From: a virus
Direction: 5' to 3' (one strand)
Virus record (IMG/VR): IMGVR_UViG_3300021962_000086
Span: 1-64,000 of that record
DNA length: 64,000 nucleotides
In this document: in pieces, positions 47,513-55,100 of the stretch
Layout: each line of letters begins with the position of its first letter
How positions within the stretch are numbered: position 1 is the first letter of the stretch
Translations under genes and position numbers: made by a program
Notes under the pieces: generated by a model
What the model was told of the DNA's origin: nothing
What the model saw: only the letters and a program-made list of their open reading frames with translations
Database searches by the model: none

Positions 47513-48264
47513 TACATACCAAGAGCCAGTTTTGTAGTTAGATATTCCTTACAGAGACCAGAACGAACGATATCGTTGACATCAAATTCAATAGACGAGA
47601 ATGATGGCATTTGTTCCAAGATCTTCATAAAGTCCAGGATGCCGTTACGCTCATATGTTTTTGTAAGGTCAGTTTGAGTAGCATCACCACAGAAGTGAAT
47701 CTTGGTGTTCTCACCGACACGAGTAATGATACTATCAAGTTCGTGGAAGTTCAGGTTCTGACACTCATCAACGATGATGATAGCATCATCAAGAGTGGTT
47801 CCACGAATAAAAGATGTAGACCAGAAAGAAATGGTCTCCTGCTGCTTAAGGTTACCATACAGCATCTCAAAATCAGAGTCTGTAGGTAATTCAAACATAT
47901 ACTTTACCATATTCTTATAAGGAATTTGGTAAAGAGCAGATTTGTCCTCATGATCTCCAGGAAGGAAACCAATCTCTCTAGTCGAGACCAGAGAACGAAC
48001 AATATAGATTTTCTGATAAGGAGAATGTTCGTCTAAAACATCCCTGAGAGCATTATACAGCACAATAAAGGTTTTACCAGTACCTGCTGCACCATAAGCA
48101 AAGATGTTTTTCCCAAGATGATAATCTTTGAACAGCGTTTCTTGATTATCTGTAAGGGGAGTAATATCAACAAGGAGATCCGTATTAATCGGTTTCTTCC
48201 TTCTCATCTGTTTAGCAGTCATACCAACACCAATAGGTTCAGACGATTTTCTCTTTCTGGGCAT
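47512..48264 (-). CDS. phoH: PhoH-like ATPase
   Basis: A 250-aa P-loop ATPase. Walker A GAAGTGKT at residues 58-65, VRSLVSTREIGFLPGD, Walker B IIIVDECQN, sensor GDATQTD. PhoH is almost universal in marine phages. Its role is uncertain; it has been linked to phosphate stress and RNA metabolism. The start carries a basic tract (PRKRK). Confidence 0.9.
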   Translation of the reverse strand: MPRKRKSSEPIGVGMTAKQMRRKKPINTDLLVDITPLTDNQETLFKDYHLGKNIFAYGAAGTGKTFIVLYNALRDVLDEHSPYQKIYIVRSLVSTREIGFLPGDHEDKSALYQIPYKNMVKYMFELPTDSDFEMLYGNLKQQETISFWSTSFIRGTTLDDAIIIVDECQNLNFHELDSIITRVGENTKIHFCGDATQTDLTKTYERNGILDFMKILEQMPSFSSIEFDVNDIVRSGLCKEYLTTKLALGM

Positions 48265-48269
48265 AAATT

Positions 48270-48524
48270 TTAGTCTAAGGTGAGTTTTTGACGATTGTTA
48301 CCAGTTTTTTGTGCTTTACGGAGCACATCATTCCATCCAGGTTTGGACTTAAGAAGTTTGTCCTTCCATTCACCAACTTCTCCTACTCCAGGACAGGTGC
48401 TAGGGTCAGAAAAATCTCTAATCCACTCAGGATTATCGACTTTCCACTGATCCCAGTCATGAATACTCATGACTACCTCTTTAGTTTCACCAGTTACGGT
48501 ATTCTTTACAGGATAAGTTGCCAT
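48270..48524 (-). CDS. Conserved cyanophage protein upstream of phoH
   Basis: An 84-aa protein: MATYPVKNTVTGETKEVVMS, SIHDWDQWKVDNPEW and KSKPGWNDVLRKAQK. I remember it as a conserved neighbour of phoH in T4-like cyanophages. Function unknown. Preceded by a late promoter motif that overlaps the thyX stop. Confidence 0.7.
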   Translation of the reverse strand: MATYPVKNTVTGETKEVVMSIHDWDQWKVDNPEWIRDFSDPSTCPGVGEVGEWKDKLLKSKPGWNDVLRKAQKTGNNRQKLTLD

Positions 48525-48545
48525 TTCAAAACATAGTGTATGTAA

Positions 48546-48553
48546 TATTTATC
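48546..48553 (-). promoter_or_regulatory. T4-type late promoter
   Basis: Minus-strand GATAAATA, 22 bases before the ATG at 48524, overlapping the thyX stop TGA (48552-48554). Confidence 0.6.
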
Positions 48554-49190
48554 AGCACCATTCAAGTGCCTTACCTACGGTAGGAAATTGTTCGCAGAAG
48601 ATTTCCTTACATGCATTGGCAATTTCCATATGTTCCTTCTGGGTGCCATTTGCACTTCTAAGCGTGATGTAATGCACCCAGGAACGGCAGGAACCCGTCA
48701 TATAGATCCTCGTGGGGGTTGCTAAGGGAAGCACCATTCTAGCGCACTCCTTGGCGACTCCACAGTCCAACAGGTGCTGATACAAACTCATGCCTTGCTT
48801 GAAATAAGTATCAATCTGCCTGGTAGACAGTTCTACAAACTCAGGATCCAGGTCGTCAATAGAATTTTGACGATTCTTGGTGTCTTGACGACGAAGTTCT
48901 GGGACTGGGATCGCCTCTGAGAGTAGGGAAGAATCAGCATACCGTTGGGAAAACTCTTGATATGTAAAAGAACGGTGACGCAGTATTTGAGCTGCGATAG
49001 CACGAGTTGTCTCAATCTCAACCGTCATAAACGCTTGTTCAAAGACACTCCAATGACCGTGTTTGATGCAATACTTCAAGAGTCCTTCAAAACTCGGGTT
49101 ATCCTGATTGGCAGGATTACTTACCCTGGCGATATACGCCATGGTTTCTTCAGGATTCGGTGTTGCTTGAATCAGTTTTACGCTCTGCAT
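48552..49190 (-). CDS. thyX: FAD-dependent thymidylate synthase ThyX
   Basis: A 212-aa enzyme that makes dTMP from dUMP using methylene-tetrahydrofolate, NADPH and FAD. The signature RHRSFTYQEFSQRY lies at residues 71-84 (RHRxxSxxExSxRY type; the Ser is Thr). TRIYMTGSCRSWVHYITLR near the C-terminus contributes substrate binding. Typical of marine cyanophages, where it supports phage DNA synthesis. Confidence 0.95.
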   Translation of the reverse strand: MQSVKLIQATPNPEETMAYIARVSNPANQDNPSFEGLLKYCIKHGHWSVFEQAFMTVEIETTRAIAAQILRHRSFTYQEFSQRYADSSLLSEAIPVPELRRQDTKNRQNSIDDLDPEFVELSTRQIDTYFKQGMSLYQHLLDCGVAKECARMVLPLATPTRIYMTGSCRSWVHYITLRSANGTQKEHMEIANACKEIFCEQFPTVGKALEWC

Positions 49191-49332
49191 TAAGTTTCCT
49201 CATTTCGTTTATTTTAACACCACGCTTTGCTTTTTTTCTAGCTTGGCGCATATATTGTAATTCTTCCTCAGTATACAACCAAGGTTGCTTAAGTGCCTCC
49301 TTGGCTAGACGCATCACTTCTTTATTATTCAT
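49150..49332 (-). CDS. Small basic protein
   Basis: A 60-aa, basic helical protein starting MNNKEVMRLAKEALKQPWLY. Its last 13 codons overlap the thyX start in another frame. Rich in Lys, Arg and Glu; could bind nucleic acid. Function unknown. Confidence 0.55.
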   Translation of the reverse strand: MNNKEVMRLAKEALKQPWLYTEEELQYMRQARKKAKRGVKINEMRKLNAERKTDSSNTES

Positions 49333-49510
49333 TGGGAACTTCAGCCTTGGTTTGTTTACGAACCTTTTTCAATGCTTTCAGTTCTTGTTTGATAAGTTGA
49401 TATGCGGTTTCACTATCAATCTTGTGTCCCATTTCCATGGCACAAACAACATCGACACGGGTGCCAAAATGCATCAATGCCCGTTCGAAACTATCTAAAT
49501 CTTCGTACAT
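49325..49510 (-). CDS. Small hypothetical protein
   Basis: A 61-aa protein starting MYEDLDSFERALMHFGTRVD, with a Lys-rich helical C-terminus. ATG 49510. Helical throughout. I have a weak memory of relatives in other cyanophages. Function unknown. Confidence 0.6.
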   Translation of the reverse strand: MYEDLDSFERALMHFGTRVDVVCAMEMGHKIDSETAYQLIKQELKALKKVRKQTKAEVPNE

Positions 49511-49511
49511 G

Positions 49512-49730
49512 TCATTTACCCGAGTAGTAAACTTCGTAATATTTTAGCAGACCAGCAGTAATCATATTTCCTTGTGAGACCCAATCATGGGCACACTCAT
49601 AAATGCTCTGGTTGCTGTATTTGGGGGATCCGTCACTATTTAACTGAGATCCAAATTTATTCAGCAAGATACTTAGACACTCTTGTCTGAGTTTCATTTT
49701 TTGGTCGCTATAGCGCCAATCAGTCTGCAT
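49512..49730 (-). CDS. Conserved cyanophage hypothetical protein
   Basis: A 72-aa protein starting MQTDWRYSDQKMKLRQECLS, with LNSDGSPKYSNQSIYECAHDWV. I chose ATG 49730 because relatives that I remember start with (M)TDWRYS. It overlaps the 54-aa gene by 11 bases. Function unknown. Confidence 0.7.
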   Translation of the reverse strand: MQTDWRYSDQKMKLRQECLSILLNKFGSQLNSDGSPKYSNQSIYECAHDWVSQGNMITAGLLKYYEVYYSGK

Positions 49731-49884
49731 AACCATCGTCGTCGTCATCGCTACTATAGTATTCTGGCAAATCATCATACCTATTTTCGGTATATGCCCC
49801 AGTATCAGAAAAGACTTCAGACTCCAACTCTTGAACTAGTGCTTTAAGAGTAAGGACTAATCCTTTTAAAACTTGTCTGTCCAT
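49720..49884 (-). CDS. Small acidic protein
   Basis: A 54-aa protein starting MDRQVLKGLVLTLKALVQEL and ending in an Asp-rich tail (SSDDDDDGYAD). I chose ATG 49884 because the longer reading would pass through the terminator at 49913-49940. Function unknown. Confidence 0.6.
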   Translation of the reverse strand: MDRQVLKGLVLTLKALVQELESEVFSDTGAYTENRYDDLPEYYSSDDDDDGYAD

Positions 49885-49912
49885 GGAAAAATAAGTTTTC
49901 TCAATTCTACAC

Positions 49913-49940
49913 AAAAAAAGAAGGGGTGTCAACCCCTTCT
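49913..49940 (-). terminator. Intrinsic terminator
   Basis: On the minus strand, AGAAGGGGT and ACCCCTTCT form a nine-base-pair stem with a four-base loop, followed by seven T. It overlaps the stop codon of the DUF4278-like gene. Confidence 0.85.
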
Positions 49941-50099
49941 ATTGAAAATTGGTTGAAAAGTCATTAACTGTTCAAACCAATCACGCAAGTGTATACGATA
50001 GCAAGACCAATACTTACACCCTCTATATGTTAGTTGGTAGCAAGCAGGTGGTCTGCTATCTTTATCCATATCATCATAATGATATGTGTAATCTTCCAT
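49929..50099 (-). CDS. DUF4278-like small protein
   Basis: A 56-aa protein starting MEDYTYHYDDMDKDSRPP. The segment CYQLTYRGCKYW matches the DUF4278 core (LTYRG..Y), a small cyanobacterial domain. I chose ATG 50099 because it forms a TAATG junction with the 37-aa gene. Its stop is inside the terminator hairpin. Function unknown. Confidence 0.65.
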   Translation of the reverse strand: MEDYTYHYDDMDKDSRPPACYQLTYRGCKYWSCYRIHLRDWFEQLMTFQPIFNRRG

Positions 50100-50212
50100 T
50101 ACTTCACCTTTACTTGGCAATTTCCTGCCATGCAAAGTACAGCTTGATGACGACGATCTTCTTTTTGCTTCTTCTCTTTAATGAGTTGAAGAAAATTGAG
50201 TTTCTGCGTCAT
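50099..50212 (-). CDS. Small basic protein
   Basis: A 37-aa basic protein (MTQKLNFLQLIKEKKQKEDR..., ending CQVKVK). An AAGGAGG ribosome-binding site lies upstream inside the preceding gene, and both junctions are coupled (ATGA and TAATG). Function unknown. Confidence 0.65.
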   Translation of the reverse strand: MTQKLNFLQLIKEKKQKEDRRHQAVLCMAGNCQVKVK

Positions 50213-50340
50213 TTTGCCTCCTTAACAAACTTGATGCCACGATAGGCTTCGTTGTATGCTTGAGGTTGCTGCTGTTGTTGCTGTTGCTCACGACGCTCTA
50301 CAGTGTCGTAAGATTGTCCACGATAAACGACTTTAGACAT
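50209..50340 (-). CDS. DUF4278-like protein with poly-Gln tract
   Basis: A 43-aa protein: MSKVVYRGQSYDTVERRE, a run of seven Gln, then AYNEAYRGIKFVKEAK. VVYRGQSY and AYRGIKF are both DUF4278-like, so the protein may hold two half motifs. The Gln run is a CAA/CAG tract. It also supplies the ribosome-binding site of the next gene. Function unknown. Confidence 0.65.
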   Translation of the reverse strand: MSKVVYRGQSYDTVERREQQQQQQQPQAYNEAYRGIKFVKEAK

Positions 50341-50383
50341 TGGATTACTCCTGAAATACTAAGGTTAGTTAAAACCCGTTCCT

Positions 50384-50578
50384 TCAGTCGTTTGCGTCCT
50401 TGTTATCGAAACATGCTGGGTCTGTATGATTCATCCAGTGAAGGATGAGGTGAGACTTTTCAGTAGGAGTGAAAAGAGTTGACTCTTCCAATCCCTGCTT
50501 TAACCACTTGTAGTCATCACATCTAAGGAAATCCTCAGGAGGAACATGACTAAAAAAGATCAAAGCGAGTGATAACAT
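50384..50578 (-). CDS. Conserved cyanophage hypothetical protein
   Basis: A 64-aa protein: MLSLALIFFSHVPPEDFLRC, then YKWLKQGLEESTLFTPTEKSHLI and HTDPACF. A hydrophobic start may be a membrane anchor. I recall near relatives in cyanophages. First gene after the promoter at 50658-50687, with a structured leader of about 70 bases. Function unknown. Confidence 0.7.
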   Translation of the reverse strand: MLSLALIFFSHVPPEDFLRCDDYKWLKQGLEESTLFTPTEKSHLILHWMNHTDPACFDNKDAND

Positions 50579-50580
50579 AG

Positions 50581-50649
50581 GATGAACGCTCCGTTCCGCG
50601 ACTTACTTGCGTCTCATTCGCTATTCGCAAACAGCGAATGGGATGAACG
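50581..50649 (-). promoter_or_regulatory. Structured 5' leader with two hairpins
   Basis: Between the promoter and ATG 50578 lie two hairpins. 50615-50640: CATTCGCT and AGCGAATG arms with a ten-base loop. 50584-50596: GAACG, loop and CGTTC, with GGAG across the loop, so the ribosome-binding site could be hidden. The word GATGAACG occurs at both ends (50581-50588, 50642-50649). Confidence 0.55.
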
Positions 50650-50657
50650 ACAGGTCC

Positions 50658-50687
50658 ATTATAGACCATCTACATGTATATAGTCAA
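50658..50687 (-). promoter_or_regulatory. Sigma-70-type promoter
   Basis: Minus-strand TTGACT (50682-50687), an 18-base spacer and TATAAT (50658-50663). It drives leftward the cluster 50578-49929 and perhaps further. Confidence 0.8.
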
Positions 50688-50715
50688 GTTCTTTTGTAAA
50701 ATATGATACAATTTT

Positions 50716-50778
50716 AAAAAACCTTTAGGATCAAAAAATACCTGGGATTTTTTTTCCCGATATTTTGAACCTAAAGGT
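50716..50778 (-). terminator. Long nested inverted repeat, probable terminator
   Basis: Arms ACCTTTAGG (50721-50729) and CCTAAAGGT (50770-50778) with further pairing (TCAAAA/TTTTGA) and an inner GGGA/TCCC hairpin. On the minus strand a run of six T overlaps the end of the stem. It ends the operon that stops at 50797 and insulates it from the promoter at 50658. Confidence 0.75.
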
Positions 50779-50796
50779 CGATTTTGGTTTGGAGTG

Positions 50797-51045
50797 TTAC
50801 TTTTTCTTTGGTGGGTTCCAAAGTTTTGGATTACTTCTACCTTCTGTTTGTGTAAAAGTGATTAGACCTTCCCTGTACTTGTCCCAGTAATGATCAAACA
50901 GTTCCACTTTTTTATTGCATATTGCAATGTCAAATTTTCTATGCCCTTCCTCATCATAGTATTCAACAAGATAAGCGGTGCATGGAAGAGATCTGTCTTC
51001 AGCAAGACTTGGATCACAATCTTTGTGGATTATCTTAATCTTCAA
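50797..51045 (-). CDS. Hypothetical protein
   Basis: An 82-aa protein starting at TTG 51045, overlapping the previous stop (TTGA). No internal ATG offers another start. MKIKIIHKDCDPSLAEDRSL and AYLVEYYDEEGHRKFDIAI suggest a small beta-rich fold; the end is basic and Pro-rich (NPPKKK). Function unknown. Confidence 0.6.
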   Translation of the reverse strand: MKIKIIHKDCDPSLAEDRSLPCTAYLVEYYDEEGHRKFDIAICNKKVELFDHYWDKYREGLITFTQTEGRSNPKLWNPPKKK

Positions 51046-51491
51046 TTACGACCACCCCACTGAACATCGGGGTATGCCTCTTTTACAACATTATGGGTGA
51101 TACGATACTTCTTACCCAGATTTTTGTCTTTCACCAGACAAATAATTTCTGCTTCATCGGGATGAAGAGACTCAAGAAGTTCGATAAACAGTGCCTCTCT
51201 ACGAGTCTGTTTCAGAGTGTCATTGCCACCCCTCACATAGTTGTACAGGGTGCGATACTGACTTGCCAGTTTGCTTTGTGCCTCTGGAGTAGGTGCATCG
51301 TTTGGTCTGAAAGGAACCTCCCCTTCAGGAAGAGCACTCTTGATGCTCTCATCAAAGTTCCAAACAAAAAGGGCAACCAAAGCAGGTGACCTGTGCTCTT
51401 GGAGCAGTTTGATCTTTTCTGGTTTAGTCTTGGCGCTAGATACCGCTTGAAGGATTTCGGATTGAAGCGGATGGGGTGGCAATTTGCTCAT
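51042..51491 (-). CDS. Conserved T4-like cyanophage protein (DUF6433-like)
   Basis: A 149-aa helical protein: MSKLPPHPLQSEILQAVSSA, KIKLLQEHRSPALVALFVWNFDES and KYRITHNVVKEAYPDVQWG. I recall this family in cyanophages and label it DUF6433-like with moderate confidence. I chose ATG 51491 over a TTG three codons upstream. Function unknown. Confidence 0.65.
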   Translation of the reverse strand: MSKLPPHPLQSEILQAVSSAKTKPEKIKLLQEHRSPALVALFVWNFDESIKSALPEGEVPFRPNDAPTPEAQSKLASQYRTLYNYVRGGNDTLKQTRREALFIELLESLHPDEAEIICLVKDKNLGKKYRITHNVVKEAYPDVQWGGRN

Positions 51492-51507
51492 GATTTTCAA
51501 TTAGTAA

Positions 51508-51735
51508 TTACTCGTCTTCGTAGTCGTCGTCAGTGTTTTCAAAACGGAAGGCAATTAAAGAGTCGGGGAGAATGTTTCCATTTTCATCATACATCTCTGG
51601 ATGTAGATCTTGGGTGGGTCCATGTCTATCGTGATGATACATCATGTACTCTCTGAGTACCCATCCTAGCATACAACCAACAATTAGGGCACCCATCACA
51701 AGGAATGACCCTACAACTAAACTGACAGCCAGCAT
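51508..51735 (-). CDS. Small single-pass membrane protein
   Basis: A 75-aa protein with one hydrophobic segment at about residues 3-26 (AVSLVVGSFLVMGALIVGCM), then a His-rich loop (MMYHHDRHGP) and an acidic tail (ENTDDDYEDE). Probably an inner-membrane protein with the tail in the cytoplasm. Function unknown. Confidence 0.65.
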   Translation of the reverse strand: MLAVSLVVGSFLVMGALIVGCMLGWVLREYMMYHHDRHGPTQDLHPEMYDENGNILPDSLIAFRFENTDDDYEDE

Positions 51736-51746
51736 TTTTATTCTCC

Positions 51747-51938
51747 TTAAGGGTTGTCGTCTTTTCTTACATCCAGAGAAAATTCTAGATAAAGATGGAC
51801 TTCCCTCCTGAGGAAGCGAACCATCTTTCCGAAAATTAACTGGAAAGTTTTTGGTTTGTCCTTCCTCTTACCTCCATTAAGAATAAATTCAACACCACGA
51901 TTTGTGTGGATATCATTATTTAGTGATTCATCAGACAA
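51747..51938 (-). CDS. Hypothetical protein
   Basis: A 63-aa protein, start TTG 51938 overlapping the glutaredoxin stop region. It contains NRGVEFILNGGKRKDKPKTF and MVRFLRREVHLYLEF. A CTAAATAA-like sequence lies inside it (51916-51923). Function unknown; start is uncertain. Confidence 0.55.
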   Translation of the reverse strand: MSDESLNNDIHTNRGVEFILNGGKRKDKPKTFQLIFGKMVRFLRREVHLYLEFSLDVRKDDNP

Positions 51939-52161
51939 GATTCTGCTCTCTAAAATATGCTACTGTTTCGGCAGCACCACCGATGTGTTTTTCATTGTGA
52001 ACCACTTGAGGGAAGTACTTCGTGTTGAATTCTGCAGTGAATTCATCGATAGTAAAGTCCTCATTGAGAGTGTAGATCACATGCTCCTGGTTAGTAATTT
52101 CCATGAGCTCTTTCACCTTTCTGCAATACCCGCATCCAGGCATCGAGTATATTGTAAACAT
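51931..52161 (-). CDS. grx: Glutaredoxin
   Basis: A 76-aa thiol-disulfide oxidoreductase. Redox centre Cys10-Gly-Tyr-Cys13 (MPGCGYCRKVKEL), then FPQVVHNEKHIGG, the cis-Pro and glutathione-binding part. Typical of T4-like phages, where it serves ribonucleotide reductase. CGYC instead of CPYC is a known variant. Confidence 0.85.
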   Translation of the reverse strand: MFTIYSMPGCGYCRKVKELMEITNQEHVIYTLNEDFTIDEFTAEFNTKYFPQVVHNEKHIGGAAETVAYFREQNLV

Positions 52162-52181
52162 AATTGGTTAAACTGTCAAGT

Positions 52182-55100
52182 TCAAATATATGTAGGTTCT
52201 CCGTCCTGACCACCGTAGGTAACGATGCTGAGTTCTCCAAGATCTTCGAGGGCGGGGATACTATTATACACCCTCATGGTGAATCCGTTAACAGTTCTGT
52301 CACTGATTCTTAACTCAACGATACCGCCTGGGAATGCATTGATGCCACTTCCGATACCGATGACTGCATAGTCTGTATCATTCATAGGATCAGCAAAGTT
52401 CACGGTGTAAATTCCAGTCGAAGTTTGAACAAGAGAACTGATGTTGTGGGAACGATCACCAGGAGTGTAGTCGTTGTTACCAACACCCAGATTGCTGTTC
52501 ATGTACCAGGAGGTAGCACGACCTTCAAACATTTGAGTATAGGTGCAAGTCTTAAGACCAGACAGGTTCTTGAACTCACCGACTCTATTTACCTTGTGGA
52601 AATCATGGTTAAAGACCTGAACCGAGTTACCCATGTAACCCATTGTGGTTCCGATACCAGCACCATAGTACAGAAGTTGAGGAGTATTCTCAGTGACGGT
52701 GATTTCAGTATAACTTCCAGTCTCAGTTACATTGTCACTAAACTGGTTGGGAGATGTTGTACCAAAACCAACGCCGAGACCATCAGGGGAATAGTAGAAT
52801 CTGATCGGGAAGTTTGCTTGCTGCGCAGCATTCTCAAAACGATATACTTGACCGACTTCAAACCTCAAGTAAGGTGCTTCATAACCTTGGATGTTGATGG
52901 TGGAATCAGATCCAACACCAATGTAACGATGTCTAGAAGACTTTGTACCGAAAGTAACAGGCAGAGGCAGGTACGGAAGTCTAGACTCTGTGTAGAGGTT
53001 CTTAGCGGTGTCTGCTGCACCCGTCAGTGCGGAGAAACTAGAAACAGAAGCAAAGTTAGCATTCAATGCTTGAGTTGCAACGCCAGCGAACGATGCAAAG
53101 GTAGCAAGTCCAGCAACAACTGCCTCAGAAGCAATGCCAGCAAGAGTAGCACGAGGAACTTCATCGACTGCAATGGTAACGATACCTGCAGAAACGGAAG
53201 AAACTGTAAGAGGACTGGTAAAGTTAATTGTACCAGCAGTACCAACTAAAGATCCATCTTCATTTACAATTACGCCAGATCCAGCAGCAACAATGTTGGT
53301 TAACTGAGATCCATCTCCAATGAATCTAGGAGCGGTTACATCATTGTAAACTGTAATAGTTGCATTTGTAGAAATTCCAAGTGCCAATGAAGCCTGAGTT
53401 GCAGAATTTGCAAGCAAAGCATTAGTGGCAGATTGAGCATTTGTTGCAAGACCAGCAACAGTAGCGTAATCGGAATAAGTTGCTCTCTCGGGGATAAAGG
53501 ATGGATCAAGATTGAGAGCGGTAGTAGCAAGACTTACCGAATCTGGACCAGTAATTGTGACAATACCAGCAGAGATTGGAGAAACTGTTAACTGACTTCC
53601 AAAATCAATTGTAGAAGCAGCACCAATAACAGAACCACTATCAAGAACCTCAACACCAGCACCGATAGCAGTGACTCCAGTCAGACCAGAACCATCACCG
53701 AAGAATTGTGCTGCAGTAATAATACCAGCTGTATTGACGCTAGCGACTGTGCCAACTCCACTAGGACCATCGTCAGCAGGTTTAGAGTATGCAACGAAAG
53801 AAACATTGGGTCTAGATGCTCTAATAAAGAGAGTCTGTCCAGTAGAAATACCAATGTTATCTACTTTAAAATCTTGAAGTGGTTGCAGACGAACACCGAA
53901 GACAATAAAGTCGGACGGTTTTACACTAGTGATGTCTCCAGATGCGATACCAACAGAAACAGCAGTCGGAGTATCGCCCCTGTTCGTGGCATGAACTGTT
54001 GCTAAACTGTTCTCAGTGGCATCAAGAATGGTCAATTCTCTATTGACATTGTTCGGGGGATCGTAACTAGAAGTCAAAGACTTGCTACGACCATGAACGA
54101 GAGCAGAATCTGCGGAAGTATTTCTAAAGAACTTAGTTGTATATGCAGAGAAGTTAATGCCAGGATCAAAAGAGTTGACGAAGATCTTATCGCCAGGTTT
54201 CATTGCAATGTTTTCAAGATGAGTTGCCTGACCAGGAACAATCTCAATACCATAAGCAATGTAATCGCTGTCTAAGAATCCAAAAGAACTAGAGAGTCCA
54301 ACAGAATAGTTCGACTTAAGATTTGTTTTATTAGAAACAGTAACGGTAACCTCTACGAGTTCTGGTGCTTCAAAGAGAAGCACGGGAGTTACAACTCCAC
54401 CTTGAAGACTCGTGACAAGATTTCTAGTTCTACCGAAAACATTATTATCAAATTGTAAAGTAGAAACTGTACGAGTAGGAGACCAATCAGAGGTACTTTC
54501 TACTAAAGAAGATCCATCGGCGTTACTTACATGTCTTACTCTGATGTAATAAGTTACTCCATAAAGAAGTGTTGCCTGTACTGTCTGTGTTTCAGCAGTA
54601 CTGTTTTCTCCAACGGAGGACCAAACAGTGCTAGAGAAAGCAGGATCTTCAGATACTTCAAACTCGATTGCTTTAAGTGTACCCGATGCAGAAACTCCAT
54701 TAAGAGGAGAATACGCACTAGATCTGAGGACAACGCCAGTAACATTATCAAGAACTATTCCTTCTATTGGATTTAAAACTGTTGGTTGTATCGCACCAAA
54801 TGCAGGGATATTAGTTCTAAACGAAGAAATACCAGAGAACTCAGATGTGTACGAAGTAAATGATGCGCCGTCAGCGTTAGAAATATGCTGAACCCTTACA
54901 TAATAAGTTTGAGCGGAAGAAAGATCTACCTCTTGTACGATTTGAGTGTTATTGGTAGGAGTATCATAAACAATATTGTTAAAGGAAGAATCTGTAGAAA
55001 CTTGGAATCTTACCTTCTTCAAGGTTCCAGATTCATATGCACCACCGACAGGAGTATATGCACTGGAAGTAAGAGCGATACCAGCCCTGAATACACCATC

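Noticed and set aside
51916-51923. CTAAATAA as a late promoter
   Set aside because: It lies inside the 63-aa gene with no gene start at the right distance; probably chance.
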